Positions 43,806 through 52,383 are shown, counted from the first letter of the stretch. The stretch is DNA of 64,000 nucleotides from Mycobacterium gallinarum (GCF_010726765.1 NZ_AP022601.1:682001-746000); one strand, 5' to 3'. Numbers and translations are program-made. The notes: generated from the sequence alone by a model not told the origin.

Positions 43806-45052
43806 ATTTCCAAGTGACGCAGCTGATGAAGAACTTCTTCTACGATCCGTTCGACCCCGCGGTGATGGCCGACCCTCTGCCGCACTACCGCGTCCTGCGC
43901 GACGACTATCCGGTGTATTACGTCGACAAGTGGGACACCTACGCGCTGTCGCGCTTCGACGACATCTGGCAGGTGCTGTCGATCAACGACGGGACGTTCG
44001 TCGCCTCTGAGGGAACTCTACCCGCGGCAACGGTTCTGGCGACGCGCAACGACGGCCCGGTGCCCGACCCGCCGCTACATCCGCTGCCGTTCCACGCGAA
44101 CTTCGACGCGCCGATCTACGATTCCGTCCGCCGCTGCACATCGGGTCCGTTCCGGCCCAAATCCGTTGCAGTGCTGGCAGACCGAATCCGCGACCTGGCC
44201 AACGAGCGGCTCGACGAACTGCTGCCGCGTGGCACCTTCGACCTGACCCAGGACTACGGCGGCATCGTCGCGGCATCGGTGGTCTGCGAATTGGTCGGAC
44301 TTCCGACCGATCTGGCATCCGATGTGTTGGCCACCGTGAACGCGGGAAGCCTGGCCCAGCCGGGCAGCGGGGTGGAGGTGGCCAACGCGCGCCCCGGCTA
44401 CCTGGAGTACCTGGTGCCGATCATCGAGCGCAGGCGCGCCGGCGACGGGCCTGAGTCGCCGATCGCCGACAACCTCATCGGCTATCGCCTGCCGGACGGT
44501 TCGGCGCTGTCCGACATGGAGGCCGCCGTGCAGATGCTCGGCGTCTTCATCGGCGGAACGGAAACCGTGCCGAAGATCGTCGCGCACGGCCTCTGGGAAC
44601 TGGGGCGGCGCCCAGACCAGTTGGCGGCCGTGCGAGCAGATCTCGACGCCAACGTGCCCGTCGCGCGTGAGGAGATGATCCGGTACTGCGCACCCGCGCA
44701 GTGGTTTGCGCGCACCCTGCGCAAGCCGTTCACCATGCACGGGACGACGATGATTCCGGGCCAGCGGGTCATCACGCTGCTCGCATCGGCCGGTCGCGAC
44801 GAGCGTGAGTATCCCGAGCCGGACGAGTTCATCTGGGATCGCCGGATCGAGCGCCTGCTGGCGTTCGGCCGCGGACAGCACTTCTGCCTCGGTGTGCACC
44901 TCGCCCGCCTCGAAATCGCGATCATGGTGACCGAATGGCTGAAACGAGTGCCGGACTGGCGCATCATCAGTGCGGACGCTACGCGCCCGCCGTCCAGCTT
45001 CCAGTGGGGCTGGAACAGTGTTCCTGTCGAGGTCCATGTGGAGGTTGGGTGA
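43802..45052 (+). CDS. Cytochrome P450
   Basis: 416 residues from ATG 43802. The I-helix is VFIGGTETVPKI (GGxET), the K-helix is REEMIRYCAPAQ and the haem loop is FGRGQHFCLG (Cys ~361). It is only distantly similar to the P450 at 39130. It could share the small ferredoxin at 40392. Being second in an operon with alcohol dehydrogenase, aldolase, SDR and Baeyer-Villiger monooxygenase, it probably performs the first hydroxylation of a hydrophobic substrate. Confidence 0.93.
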   Translation: MNFQVTQLMKNFFYDPFDPAVMADPLPHYRVLRDDYPVYYVDKWDTYALSRFDDIWQVLSINDGTFVASEGTLPAATVLATRNDGPVPDPPLHPLPFHANFDAPIYDSVRRCTSGPFRPKSVAVLADRIRDLANERLDELLPRGTFDLTQDYGGIVAASVVCELVGLPTDLASDVLATVNAGSLAQPGSGVEVANARPGYLEYLVPIIERRRAGDGPESPIADNLIGYRLPDGSALSDMEAAVQMLGVFIGGTETVPKIVAHGLWELGRRPDQLAAVRADLDANVPVAREEMIRYCAPAQWFARTLRKPFTMHGTTMIPGQRVITLLASAGRDEREYPEPDEFIWDRRIERLLAFGRGQHFCLGVHLARLEIAIMVTEWLKRVPDWRIISADATRPPSSFQWGWNSVPVEVHVEVG

Positions 45053-45053
45053 G

Positions 45054-46019
45054 GTGTGGGCATACCGACTCGTTGCGCCGTATACCTTTGAGCGACTTGA
45101 TGTTCCGCCAAAGACCGCCGATGACCTGAGCGACGGTCACGTGCTGCTCCGTTTCATGGCGGCGGGGGTCTGCGGCAGCGACCTGCCGCCGTTCCGCGGT
45201 GTGCGCGGCAAGATCGCAGGTGACGTGGGTGTGAACGCGGCCGAGATGGTGGGCTTTCCGGTCCACGAGGTCGTCGGGGAAGTGGTGGCGAGCAGACACG
45301 AGGACCACCGGGTGGGTGACCGGGTGGTGGGCTGGGCGTCCGGATTCGATGGGCTGATGGGGTTCGTGGTCGCCGACGGCGACGGCCTGGCGCCCTACGA
45401 TCCCACCTTGAGCGCCTCACACGCCGTCGCGTTGCAGCCTTTGGCATGTGTCTTGTACGCGCTTGAACAGCTCGAGCTCGCGGGCCGACATGTCGCAGTC
45501 ATCGGGCAGGGGTCGATCGGGCTGCTGTTCTCCTATGCGGCAAAGGCTCTGGGTGCGCGTCATGTGACCGGTATCGATCCCGTCGACCGCGACGGTGTCG
45601 GCAAAGAGTTCGGTGTCGACACCATTGTCCGCGCCACCAGCGACAGATGGGTGAGTCACCTGGAGCCCAGCGATCGGCCCGACGTCGTGATCGAGGCGGT
45701 CGGCCATCAGGTCGCCACGCTCGGCCATGCGATAGACGCCGCGGCGCCGGGCGGCACGGTGCTGTACTTCGGCGTGCCCGACGACGACAGCTACCCGATC
45801 AGCATGCGCGCGATGCTGCGTAAGAACCTCACGCTCAAGTCCGGTGTGACGCTCGACCGGCGGCGAGTCCTCGACGCGGCCAACGGGTTTGCCGACGACC
45901 ATCCGGAACTGCTGGCCGCCTACGTCACGCACACGTTCGGTATCGACGACGTGCAATCGGCGTTCGACCTGGCCTGCCGGCCGGTGCCGGATCGGGTGAA
46001 GATCGCGATCGCCGTATGA
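45054..46019 (+). CDS. Zinc-type medium-chain alcohol dehydrogenase
   Basis: 321 residues from GTG 45054. The GroES-like domain has the catalytic zinc Cys in AAGVCGSDLPPF and the His-Glu in FPVHEVVGE. The four-cysteine structural zinc loop is missing, so the protein is short. A Rossmann domain with VIGQGSIGLLFSYAAKALGA follows. It likely oxidises a secondary alcohol made by the P450. It is one base after the P450 stop, and its own stop overlaps the aldolase start. Confidence 0.86.
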   Translation: MWAYRLVAPYTFERLDVPPKTADDLSDGHVLLRFMAAGVCGSDLPPFRGVRGKIAGDVGVNAAEMVGFPVHEVVGEVVASRHEDHRVGDRVVGWASGFDGLMGFVVADGDGLAPYDPTLSASHAVALQPLACVLYALEQLELAGRHVAVIGQGSIGLLFSYAAKALGARHVTGIDPVDRDGVGKEFGVDTIVRATSDRWVSHLEPSDRPDVVIEAVGHQVATLGHAIDAAAPGGTVLYFGVPDDDSYPISMRAMLRKNLTLKSGVTLDRRRVLDAANGFADDHPELLAAYVTHTFGIDDVQSAFDLACRPVPDRVKIAIAV

Positions 46020-46759
46020 GCAGCCGGTTGCAGGAGGCCCTCTCCGCAAAGCCCCGCGTGTGGGGCGGCTGGGTGGTGGGGCCGACCGTCATCGGGCCAG
46101 AGGAGTTCGCCAGGGCGGGATATGACTACGTCGGATTCGACGTCCAGCACGGTTATCTCGACGACGCCGATGTCGCATTGCTGCTGCGGCGGCTCGAGCA
46201 GGTGCCGATTGCGACCGCAGTGCGGTTGCCGTCGGCAGATCCCGCACCGATCGGTCGTGTTCTCGACGCCGGGGCCGATGCGGTGATCGTCGCGATGGTC
46301 GAATCGCCCGAAACAGCCGCCACCGCAGTGGCCGCCACCCGGTACCCGCCTGCGGGGGTACGCAGCTTCGGCCCGCTGCGAGCCGACATCGGGATCGATA
46401 CTGCTGCACACGAAGACCGCGCGAGTGTCTTCGCGATGATCGAGACCGCCCGAGGATTGGCGGCACTCGACGAGATATGTTCCGTACCAGGTCTATCCGG
46501 CGTATACGTCGGCCCGGCCGATCTGGCGATCTCGCTGGGGGAGAACCCGATCACCGCGCTCGACACTCCGACAGTGCTCGACGCTGTCACTCGGATCCAT
46601 TCCGTCGCCTCCGGTGCGGGGCTGGTCCCCGGCATCCACGCCAACGCGGGTAAGCCTGGGAAGGCCATGGCCGAGTTGGGGTTTCGGATGATCACCCTGG
46701 CATCGGAGTCCCAGGCGCTGCGGCGCGGCGCGGCGGCGCACCTCGAGGAGGCGCAGTGA
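46016..46759 (+). CDS. HpcH/HpaI family aldolase
   Basis: 247 residues of TIM-barrel fold. There is GFDVQHG near residue 40, FAMIETARGL with the metal Glu (~142), and YVGPADLAISLG with the metal Asp (~165). Family members split 4-hydroxy-2-oxo acids into pyruvate and an aldehyde. The start overlaps the dehydrogenase stop and the stop overlaps the SDR start. The aldehyde product would suit the aldehyde dehydrogenase at 30773. Confidence 0.88.
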   Translation: MSSRLQEALSAKPRVWGGWVVGPTVIGPEEFARAGYDYVGFDVQHGYLDDADVALLLRRLEQVPIATAVRLPSADPAPIGRVLDAGADAVIVAMVESPETAATAVAATRYPPAGVRSFGPLRADIGIDTAAHEDRASVFAMIETARGLAALDEICSVPGLSGVYVGPADLAISLGENPITALDTPTVLDAVTRIHSVASGAGLVPGIHANAGKPGKAMAELGFRMITLASESQALRRGAAAHLEEAQ

Positions 46760-47478
46760 CGTCGACCGAGCGGGTCGCGCTGGTCACCGGCGCGGCGCGC
46801 GGGCAGGGGGCGGCGATCGTCACGAGACTGCACGCGGACGGTTTTCGGGTGGCCGCGTGCGATCTGCGGACCGATGAGCTCAAGGCCGGCACAGAAGCGT
46901 TGGGCGGCGGCGTGGTCGCCATTGAACTCGACGTGACGTCCGAGCAGCAGTGGGACAGCGCGGTGCGGCGGACCGTCGAGGAGTTCGGCGCACTGACCAC
47001 GCTGGTCAACAACGCCGGTGTGCTGCACCGCGCCTCGTTCGCCGAGGAGACACCCGCAGGCTTCGAAGAGAGCTGGCGCGTCAACTGCCTCGGGCCCTTT
47101 CTGGGCATCCGGGCCGCGCTCGAACACCTGCGCCACGCCGACGGCGCCGCGATCGTCAACACGTGCAGCACCGGCGCGATCCGTGCGTTTCCCAACCACG
47201 CGGCCTACGGCTCGTCGAAGTGGGCGCTGCGCGGCCTCACCCAGATCGCTGCCGCTGAACTCGCCGACTCGGGCATTCGTGTCAACGCGGTCCTACCCGG
47301 ACCGGTCGAGACGCCGATGCTCGACCCCGCGACGCAGGCGCGGCTCGCGGAGAGGGGGCGGCTCGGCACGCCGATGGAGATCGCCGACGCCGTGGCGTTC
47401 CTGGTATCCGAGCATGCGTCGTTCATCACCGGTTCCGAACTCGTCGTCGACGGCGGACAAACCCTGCAGATCGGATGA
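46756..47478 (+). CDS. Short-chain dehydrogenase/reductase
   Basis: 240 residues of classical SDR. The cofactor motif VTGAARGQGAAI is at ~9-20, NNAG at ~85, and the catalytic S and Y-x3-K are in NTCSTGAI and AAYGSSKWAL. The C-terminal SDR end is ASFITGSELVVDGGQT. DLRTD after the second strand suggests NAD(H). It probably interconverts a hydroxyl and keto group; a ketone product would feed the Baeyer-Villiger enzyme encoded next. Confidence 0.92.
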   Translation: MTSTERVALVTGAARGQGAAIVTRLHADGFRVAACDLRTDELKAGTEALGGGVVAIELDVTSEQQWDSAVRRTVEEFGALTTLVNNAGVLHRASFAEETPAGFEESWRVNCLGPFLGIRAALEHLRHADGAAIVNTCSTGAIRAFPNHAAYGSSKWALRGLTQIAAAELADSGIRVNAVLPGPVETPMLDPATQARLAERGRLGTPMEIADAVAFLVSEHASFITGSELVVDGGQTLQIG

Positions 47479-49007
47479 ACCCCATGACAAAAGCCACCTC
47501 GGTGGGCATCATCGGGGCCGGCCCGGGCGGGCTGGCGCTCGCGATCTTCCTGAAAAAGAACGGTTTTCGCGACTTCACGATCTTCGATCGGGAGGACGGC
47601 GTAGGCGGTACCTGGCGGATCAACACCTACCCGGGACTCGCCTGCGACGTGAAGTCACACCTTTACTCGTATTCGTTCGACCTCAACGCCCGCTGGTCAC
47701 GGCTGTGGTCGGGGCAGCCCGAGATCCTCGACTATTTCGAACGCTGCGCGCAGCGCTACCAACTCGCGCCGCACTTGAAACTGCACACCGAGATCACCTC
47801 GGCCCGGTGGCATTCCGACACCCAGACCTGGCAGTTGATCACCGCAAACGGCGAGGAGCACACGTTCGACGTGGTGATATCGGCGATCGGACTGTTCACC
47901 CAGCCGGTCCTGCCCGACCTCGCCGAGGAAGAGCCGTTCGCCGGAACGTTGATGCATACCGCGCGCTGGGACCACTCCGTCGACCTGACGGACAAGAGTG
48001 TCGCGGTTCTCGGTACCGGATCGACGGCGGCGCAACTGATTCCCGAGGTGGCGAAGGTCGCCAAGAAGGTCTATTCGGTGCAGCGGTCGCCGACGTGGAT
48101 TCTCCCGAAGCCCGACCGTGCCTACACCGATCGCGAAAAGTGGCTGTTCGCCCACGTTCCGTTCGCCAAGAAGATCTACCGGACGCGGTTGTGGCTGCGC
48201 AGCGAGTCGAACATCAGCGTGATCGAAAACGGCAGTGACAAGACGCAGGAGTTCAAGGAGATCGCGCTCCGCACCCTCGATGCCGTGGTGCACGACGAAG
48301 AGCTGCGCCGCAGGCTGACTCCGGAACACCCGTTCGGATGCAAACGGCTGGTCTTCGCGACGGACTATCTGCAGACCTTGACCCAACCCCACGTCGAGGT
48401 GGTGTCGAGTCCCGCTCGGGCTTTGCGGGCTCGTTCGTTGATGACCGCCGACGGCCGTCGGCTCGACGTGGACGTGGTGTTGTGCGCGACGGGCTATGCA
48501 GCCGCGGACTACCTGGGCCAGATCGACGTCGTCGGCGAGGATCAGATCACGCTGCGGGAAACATGGCGCGACGGGGCGTTCGCGTACCTCGGCATGTCGG
48601 TCCCCGGATTTCCGAACTTCTTCATGCTCTACGGCCCGAACACCAACGTCGGCTCCAACAGCGTCATCTTCATGCTGGAGGCGCAGGCCCACTACATCGT
48701 GCGCGCACTGAAGTACATGCGGCGCAAACGGAAGACCTACGTCGCGGTGCGCAGCACGACGATGTCGGACTTCATTGCCAAGATCGACGACTGGATGCGG
48801 GGCACCGTGTGGCTCACCCGGTGCAGCAACTACTTTCGCGCCCCCAATGGTCGTGTCGTCACTCAGTGGCCGCGCAGCGCACGCGTCTTCTGGGAGATGA
48901 CGCGGCGGTTCCGCCCGGCCGAGTACACCTTCGAACCGCCGACATGCCGGCCCGCAGTCGAGGTGGGATCACACACGACGGTGGCCGGATCGCCGGCGGC
49001 GACCTGA
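47475..49007 (+). CDS. Flavin Baeyer-Villiger-type monooxygenase
   Basis: 510 residues. The FAD motif GIIGAGPGG is at ~10-18, and GGTWRINTYPGLACDVKSHLYSYSF follows. The BVMO fingerprint F-x-G-x3-H-x3-W is present as FAGTLMHTARWDH (~155-167), and a second Rossmann motif VLGTGSTAAQ is at ~177. It inserts oxygen next to a ketone to form an ester or lactone using NADPH and O2. The esterase gene follows two bases later and the lactonase is at 42215, so lactone formation and opening seem to be encoded together. Confidence 0.92.
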   Translation: MNPMTKATSVGIIGAGPGGLALAIFLKKNGFRDFTIFDREDGVGGTWRINTYPGLACDVKSHLYSYSFDLNARWSRLWSGQPEILDYFERCAQRYQLAPHLKLHTEITSARWHSDTQTWQLITANGEEHTFDVVISAIGLFTQPVLPDLAEEEPFAGTLMHTARWDHSVDLTDKSVAVLGTGSTAAQLIPEVAKVAKKVYSVQRSPTWILPKPDRAYTDREKWLFAHVPFAKKIYRTRLWLRSESNISVIENGSDKTQEFKEIALRTLDAVVHDEELRRRLTPEHPFGCKRLVFATDYLQTLTQPHVEVVSSPARALRARSLMTADGRRLDVDVVLCATGYAAADYLGQIDVVGEDQITLRETWRDGAFAYLGMSVPGFPNFFMLYGPNTNVGSNSVIFMLEAQAHYIVRALKYMRRKRKTYVAVRSTTMSDFIAKIDDWMRGTVWLTRCSNYFRAPNGRVVTQWPRSARVFWEMTRRFRPAEYTFEPPTCRPAVEVGSHTTVAGSPAAT

Positions 49008-49008
49008 C

Positions 49009-49929
49009 ATGAACGCCGACGCGGACTTCGCACACCGGCTGGACCCCGCATTGAGCCATCTGGCGGCGGCCCGCACCGATCTGTCACCGAGCGTGCTCGG
49101 CGTCGTCCGCGACTCGTTGAACCAGCGCCGCGCCGAGACCGCGAAAGCGGTCAACACCGCTGGGGTGGAGATCGAGCAGCGCGAGGTCGGCTCGATTCCA
49201 GTACGCATATATCGCGGTGCGGGCAACCCGTCGCCCGCGGTGATCTACTGCCACTCAGGGGCTTTCGTGCTCGGCAACTTGGACACCGATCACCGGCAGT
49301 GTGTCCAGTTCGCGAGACAGGGCAGCTGCACCGTGTTCTCCGTCGACTACCGGCTGGCTCCCGAGCATCCGCACCCCGCCGCGCTGGACGACGCGATGGC
49401 CGTGCTGACCTGGGTGGCGGAGAACGCTTCCGAGCTAGGTGTGAACGCCGACCGGCTCGCGGTCGCGGGCAGCAGTGCAGGCGCGGCACTTGCCGCTCGG
49501 CTGGCGCAGTGCGCCGCCGACGGGGCAGCGCCGCCGGTCGCGTATCAGCTTCTGCACCAACCTGTGCTCGACGACCGGCCGACGCCGTCCAAGGACGAGT
49601 TCACCGCCACGCCCGGATTCGACGGACCCGCCGTCGAACAGATGTGGCGCCATTACGCCGGTGACGGTGCGGTCCCCGTCGACGCCGCTCCCGGTCGCAT
49701 CCGCGAGTTGTCCGGTGTCGCAGCTGCATTGATCACCTGCTCGGAACTCGACCCGTTGCGCGACGAAGCGCTCGACTACGCGCTGCGGCTCATGTGGGCG
49801 GGTGTCGCCACCGAACTGCACGTCTTTCCCGGCACCTGTCACGGGTTCGACTCGCTGCTCCCGGAATGGGAGACCAGCCAGCGCCTGTTCGATTTGCAAG
49901 GCGCCGCGCTGCGCAGAGCGCTGTGGTGA
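49009..49929 (+). CDS. HSL-type alpha/beta hydrolase (esterase/lipase)
   Basis: 306 residues. The oxyanion motif reads YCHSGAFVLG (usual HGGG changed to HSGA), the nucleophile is in GSSAGAALA (~160), and the acid and base are D in SELDPLRDEA and H in TCHGFD. Hormone-sensitive-lipase family enzymes hydrolyse carboxylic esters, which fits the ester or lactone made by the monooxygenase just upstream. It is the last gene of the plus-strand operon; the convergent SRPBCC gene begins 10 bases on. Confidence 0.9.
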   Translation: MNADADFAHRLDPALSHLAAARTDLSPSVLGVVRDSLNQRRAETAKAVNTAGVEIEQREVGSIPVRIYRGAGNPSPAVIYCHSGAFVLGNLDTDHRQCVQFARQGSCTVFSVDYRLAPEHPHPAALDDAMAVLTWVAENASELGVNADRLAVAGSSAGAALAARLAQCAADGAAPPVAYQLLHQPVLDDRPTPSKDEFTATPGFDGPAVEQMWRHYAGDGAVPVDAAPGRIRELSGVAAALITCSELDPLRDEALDYALRLMWAGVATELHVFPGTCHGFDSLLPEWETSQRLFDLQGAALRRALW

Positions 49930-49939
49930 CCTGCCGTGG

Positions 49940-50419
49940 CTAGGTTGCGGCCAATTCCCGCGCGACCGCGGCGTGATACGCGTCGATGTGCGATGGGTTG
50001 ACCATCCGGAAGAAGCCGTCGGTCAACGGAGCGTGGCGGTACGCCTCGATGGTCATGGTTCTGCTGAAAAGTGTGATGCCGTCGCCGGGCTGGGAGAAGT
50101 GGTACTCGATCGTCATGCGTCCCTCGAGGCCGCCGTTGCCCTGACTGTCGTGGCCCAGTTTCCCCACGGAGCTGAACACGAAGAGCGCTGGGCGCGCGGC
50201 CATCGCCAACTGCCATGTGAACACCCGGTCCTTCGCCGGATCGGGGTGCGCCTCATCCCACGTATCACCGACCTGCAGCGGTAGCCGGTCCGGAAGGTTG
50301 CGGATATTCGGACCACCCGGATACGTCTTGGTCCAGTTGGCGGGGTTGGTCACGAAGTCATAGATCGTCTCGGGTGACTGGCTGAATGTCGTCTCCGAGC
50401 TGGTGGTGACGATGCCCAC
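49940..50419 (-). CDS. SRPBCC (START-like) domain protein
   Basis: 159 residues from GTG 50419. It begins GIVTTSSETTFSQSPETIYDFVTNPANWTKTYPGG, the usual SRPBCC entry, and ends in the long C-terminal helix DAYHAAVARELAAT. These proteins form a hydrophobic ligand pocket. It may bind or dehydrate a pathway intermediate. The gene is 17 bases after the membrane-protein gene at 50437 and probably shares its transcript. Confidence 0.82.
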   Translation of the reverse strand: MGIVTTSSETTFSQSPETIYDFVTNPANWTKTYPGGPNIRNLPDRLPLQVGDTWDEAHPDPAKDRVFTWQLAMAARPALFVFSSVGKLGHDSQGNGGLEGRMTIEYHFSQPGDGITLFSRTMTIEAYRHAPLTDGFFRMVNPSHIDAYHAAVARELAAT

Positions 50420-50436
50420 GGGTCTGCTCCTTCGGT

Positions 50437-51090
50437 CTACAGCTCGCTGATTCCCATGACCAGCAAGGTGATTCCGACCGCCAAGAGAATGACGGCCGTG
50501 ACGAGTCCGCTGCGTCGGTGCAGCCACTCCTTGAATCGGTTGAGTTGGTCGTCGGCCCGCGCGCCCACCGCCATATAGACGAGCACCGGAACGGCGACCG
50601 TCGAGCTGGCGACCACGGAGTAGTACACGGTTGCCCCGCTCGCGGCGGCGACGCCGATCCCGGCGGTGCCGATCAGCAATCCGGCCGCGGCGGTGGCGGC
50701 CAGCATCTTCGGGTTGCCGAACACGAGGAACATCCCGACCCCCGCGGCGCCGACAGGCGTGAGCCGGCTGAACTTGGCCAGGCATGGCGGTTCCTCGGTC
50801 ATCTGGTCGCGCCTGAACCAGACCCATATGCCGATCGCGACGAGGATGCCGCCGAGGACGAGCAGAACCCGCGGCGAGACGGGCCGGTTCAGGCCGCCGA
50901 TCAGCCGAGGTACCTGGAGGAACAGGGCGGTCACCGCGGCGAGGGCGAGCACTCGGCCAACCAGCAGCGCGACACCGTTGGCCAGGGGGCGGTCGGTGTG
51001 AAGCACGACGAAGATGGCGATGATGATCGAGAACGGCGATATCGCAACCACCATCGCCGGTGCCAGGAGTTGGCTCAGGACTGTCGACAT
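50437..51090 (-). CDS. GAP/Sap family membrane protein
   Basis: 217 residues with six hydrophobic helices. The start VLSQLLAPAMVVAISPFSIIIAIFVVL and the LVFGNPKMLAATAAAG motif in the middle match the mycobacterial GAP (LysE-like) family, linked with export of peptidoglycolipids or small solutes. It is divergent from the acyl-CoA dehydrogenase over dyad F; the ATG is 21 bases from the dyad, so a short leader is expected. It may export or import the pathway substrate. Confidence 0.8.
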   Translation of the reverse strand: MSTVLSQLLAPAMVVAISPFSIIIAIFVVLHTDRPLANGVALLVGRVLALAAVTALFLQVPRLIGGLNRPVSPRVLLVLGGILVAIGIWVWFRRDQMTEEPPCLAKFSRLTPVGAAGVGMFLVFGNPKMLAATAAAGLLIGTAGIGVAAASGATVYYSVVASSTVAVPVLVYMAVGARADDQLNRFKEWLHRRSGLVTAVILLAVGITLLVMGISEL

Positions 51091-51111
51091 CAGACGCGAC
51101 TCTACAGCGGC

Positions 51112-51137
51112 TTTACAGATCGATCAGAAACTGTCAC
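51112..51137 (+). promoter_or_regulatory. Repeated dyad operator/promoter, copy F (acyl-CoA dehydrogenase)
   Basis: TTTACA-N14-TGTCAC followed by GCT. Acyl-CoA dehydrogenase GTG 51147 is 9 bases after the dyad. It could also affect the divergent membrane-protein gene. Confidence 0.82.
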
Positions 51138-51146
51138 GCTCGGAAG

Positions 51147-52304
51147 GTGGACTTCTCCCGCGTCGAATTGTCTGCCGACGACCAGGCCTTCCAGGCCGAG
51201 CTCCGGGCGCTGCTGAAGACCCTGGTGACTGATGAGGTGATTCGGCGGGACCGCGAGACGGGGGAGAACTTCGACGAAGGCGTTCATCTCGCGCTCGGTG
51301 AGGCCGGCTACCTGGCCGCCGAGTTCAACGATGAAGCCGACGGTGGGTTCAGCCGCGTGCGACGCCGGCTGTGGAACCTCGAGATCGGCCGCGCGCGCAC
51401 GCCGTGGTTCCACTGGGGCACGACGGCGATGGTCGCGCGTGCGGTGCGGGACTTCGGCTCGGACGAGCTCAAGGCGGAGGTGCTGGAGCGTGCCTTGTCG
51501 GGTCGGATCCGCCTGTGCCTGGGCTACACCGAACCCGAAGGCGGGTCCGATGTGGCCACCTGCAAGACGCGCGCGGTCCGCGACGGCGACGGCTGGATCA
51601 TCAACGGTTCGAAAATGTTCACCTCCAATGCACAGAACGCCGCATACGTCTTCCTGATCACGAACACCGATCCGTCCGCGCCGAAACATCAGAGCCTCAC
51701 CATGTTCCTGGTGCCGCTGGACGCCGCAGGTGTAGAGATCCAGCCGCTGCGCACCGTGGACGGCGATCGCACGAACATCACGTACTACAGCGATGTGCGC
51801 GTCGACGACCGGTATCGCGTCGGTGATGTCAACGGCGGGTGGACCGTGCTGCGAGATGCGCTACACGACGAGCACGGCACCGTCGAACGTGGCGCCGACG
51901 GTCTGCAGAAGATCGCGGCCATGGCCGAGCACTTGGTGTTGCTCGCCGAGGCCATCGACGAGGTCGCGCCGTTGGTCGCTGATGACGAGGCGGTGAAATA
52001 CCGGCTGGGACGCGGCATTGCGCGGATGGAGGCGGCGATGAGCACACCCGACATGTTCGGCCGGGTCGCCAATGCGCAGACCATGCGCGACGTGTCGCTG
52101 GATCTGATGGATATCCAGGGTGCGGTTTCGACCCTGCCTGTCGACGCGCATGGCGCCCAGGCCGACGGGGCCGCCGAGTACGTCTTCCGGTTGGCGGGAC
52201 CGACCGGTATCTATGGCGGCACCCTCGAGGTGTTCCGCAACATGATCGCCCAGCACGCATTGGGCCTCGGGCGTCCCGCCTACGCGCCGCCCGTCAAACG
52301 TTAG
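51147..52304 (+). CDS. Acyl-CoA dehydrogenase family protein
   Basis: 385 residues from GTG 51147. The FAD/substrate motif is YTEPEGGSDVATCKTRAV, with INGSKMFTSNAQNAAY, and the C-terminal motif is GIYGGTLEVFRNMIAQHALGLGRP. Where medium-chain enzymes have the catalytic Glu (YEGT) this protein has YGGT, so the base, if any, lies elsewhere. It might dehydrogenate an unusual acyl-CoA, or act on a phosphorylated hydroxyacyl-CoA together with the APH-type kinases. It is expressed from dyad F, predicted leaderless. Confidence 0.9.
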   Translation: MDFSRVELSADDQAFQAELRALLKTLVTDEVIRRDRETGENFDEGVHLALGEAGYLAAEFNDEADGGFSRVRRRLWNLEIGRARTPWFHWGTTAMVARAVRDFGSDELKAEVLERALSGRIRLCLGYTEPEGGSDVATCKTRAVRDGDGWIINGSKMFTSNAQNAAYVFLITNTDPSAPKHQSLTMFLVPLDAAGVEIQPLRTVDGDRTNITYYSDVRVDDRYRVGDVNGGWTVLRDALHDEHGTVERGADGLQKIAAMAEHLVLLAEAIDEVAPLVADDEAVKYRLGRGIARMEAAMSTPDMFGRVANAQTMRDVSLDLMDIQGAVSTLPVDAHGAQADGAAEYVFRLAGPTGIYGGTLEVFRNMIAQHALGLGRPAYAPPVKR

Positions 52305-52320
52305 GCACCCTGCGCCGAGT

Positions 52321-52368
52321 GTGGGCTTGATGCACATGAAAGGCCGCAAAAGAGTGCGGGTAACCCAC
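52321..52368. terminator. Nested inverted repeat between convergent genes
   Basis: GTGGG-N6-GCAC and GTGC-N6-CCCAC form a symmetric stem with a 6x6 internal loop around an 18-base loop. It lies in the gap between the acyl-CoA dehydrogenase and the convergent LLM gene, so it may terminate both transcripts. Confidence 0.4.
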
Positions 52369-52383
52369 GTTCGCGCGAAGAGG

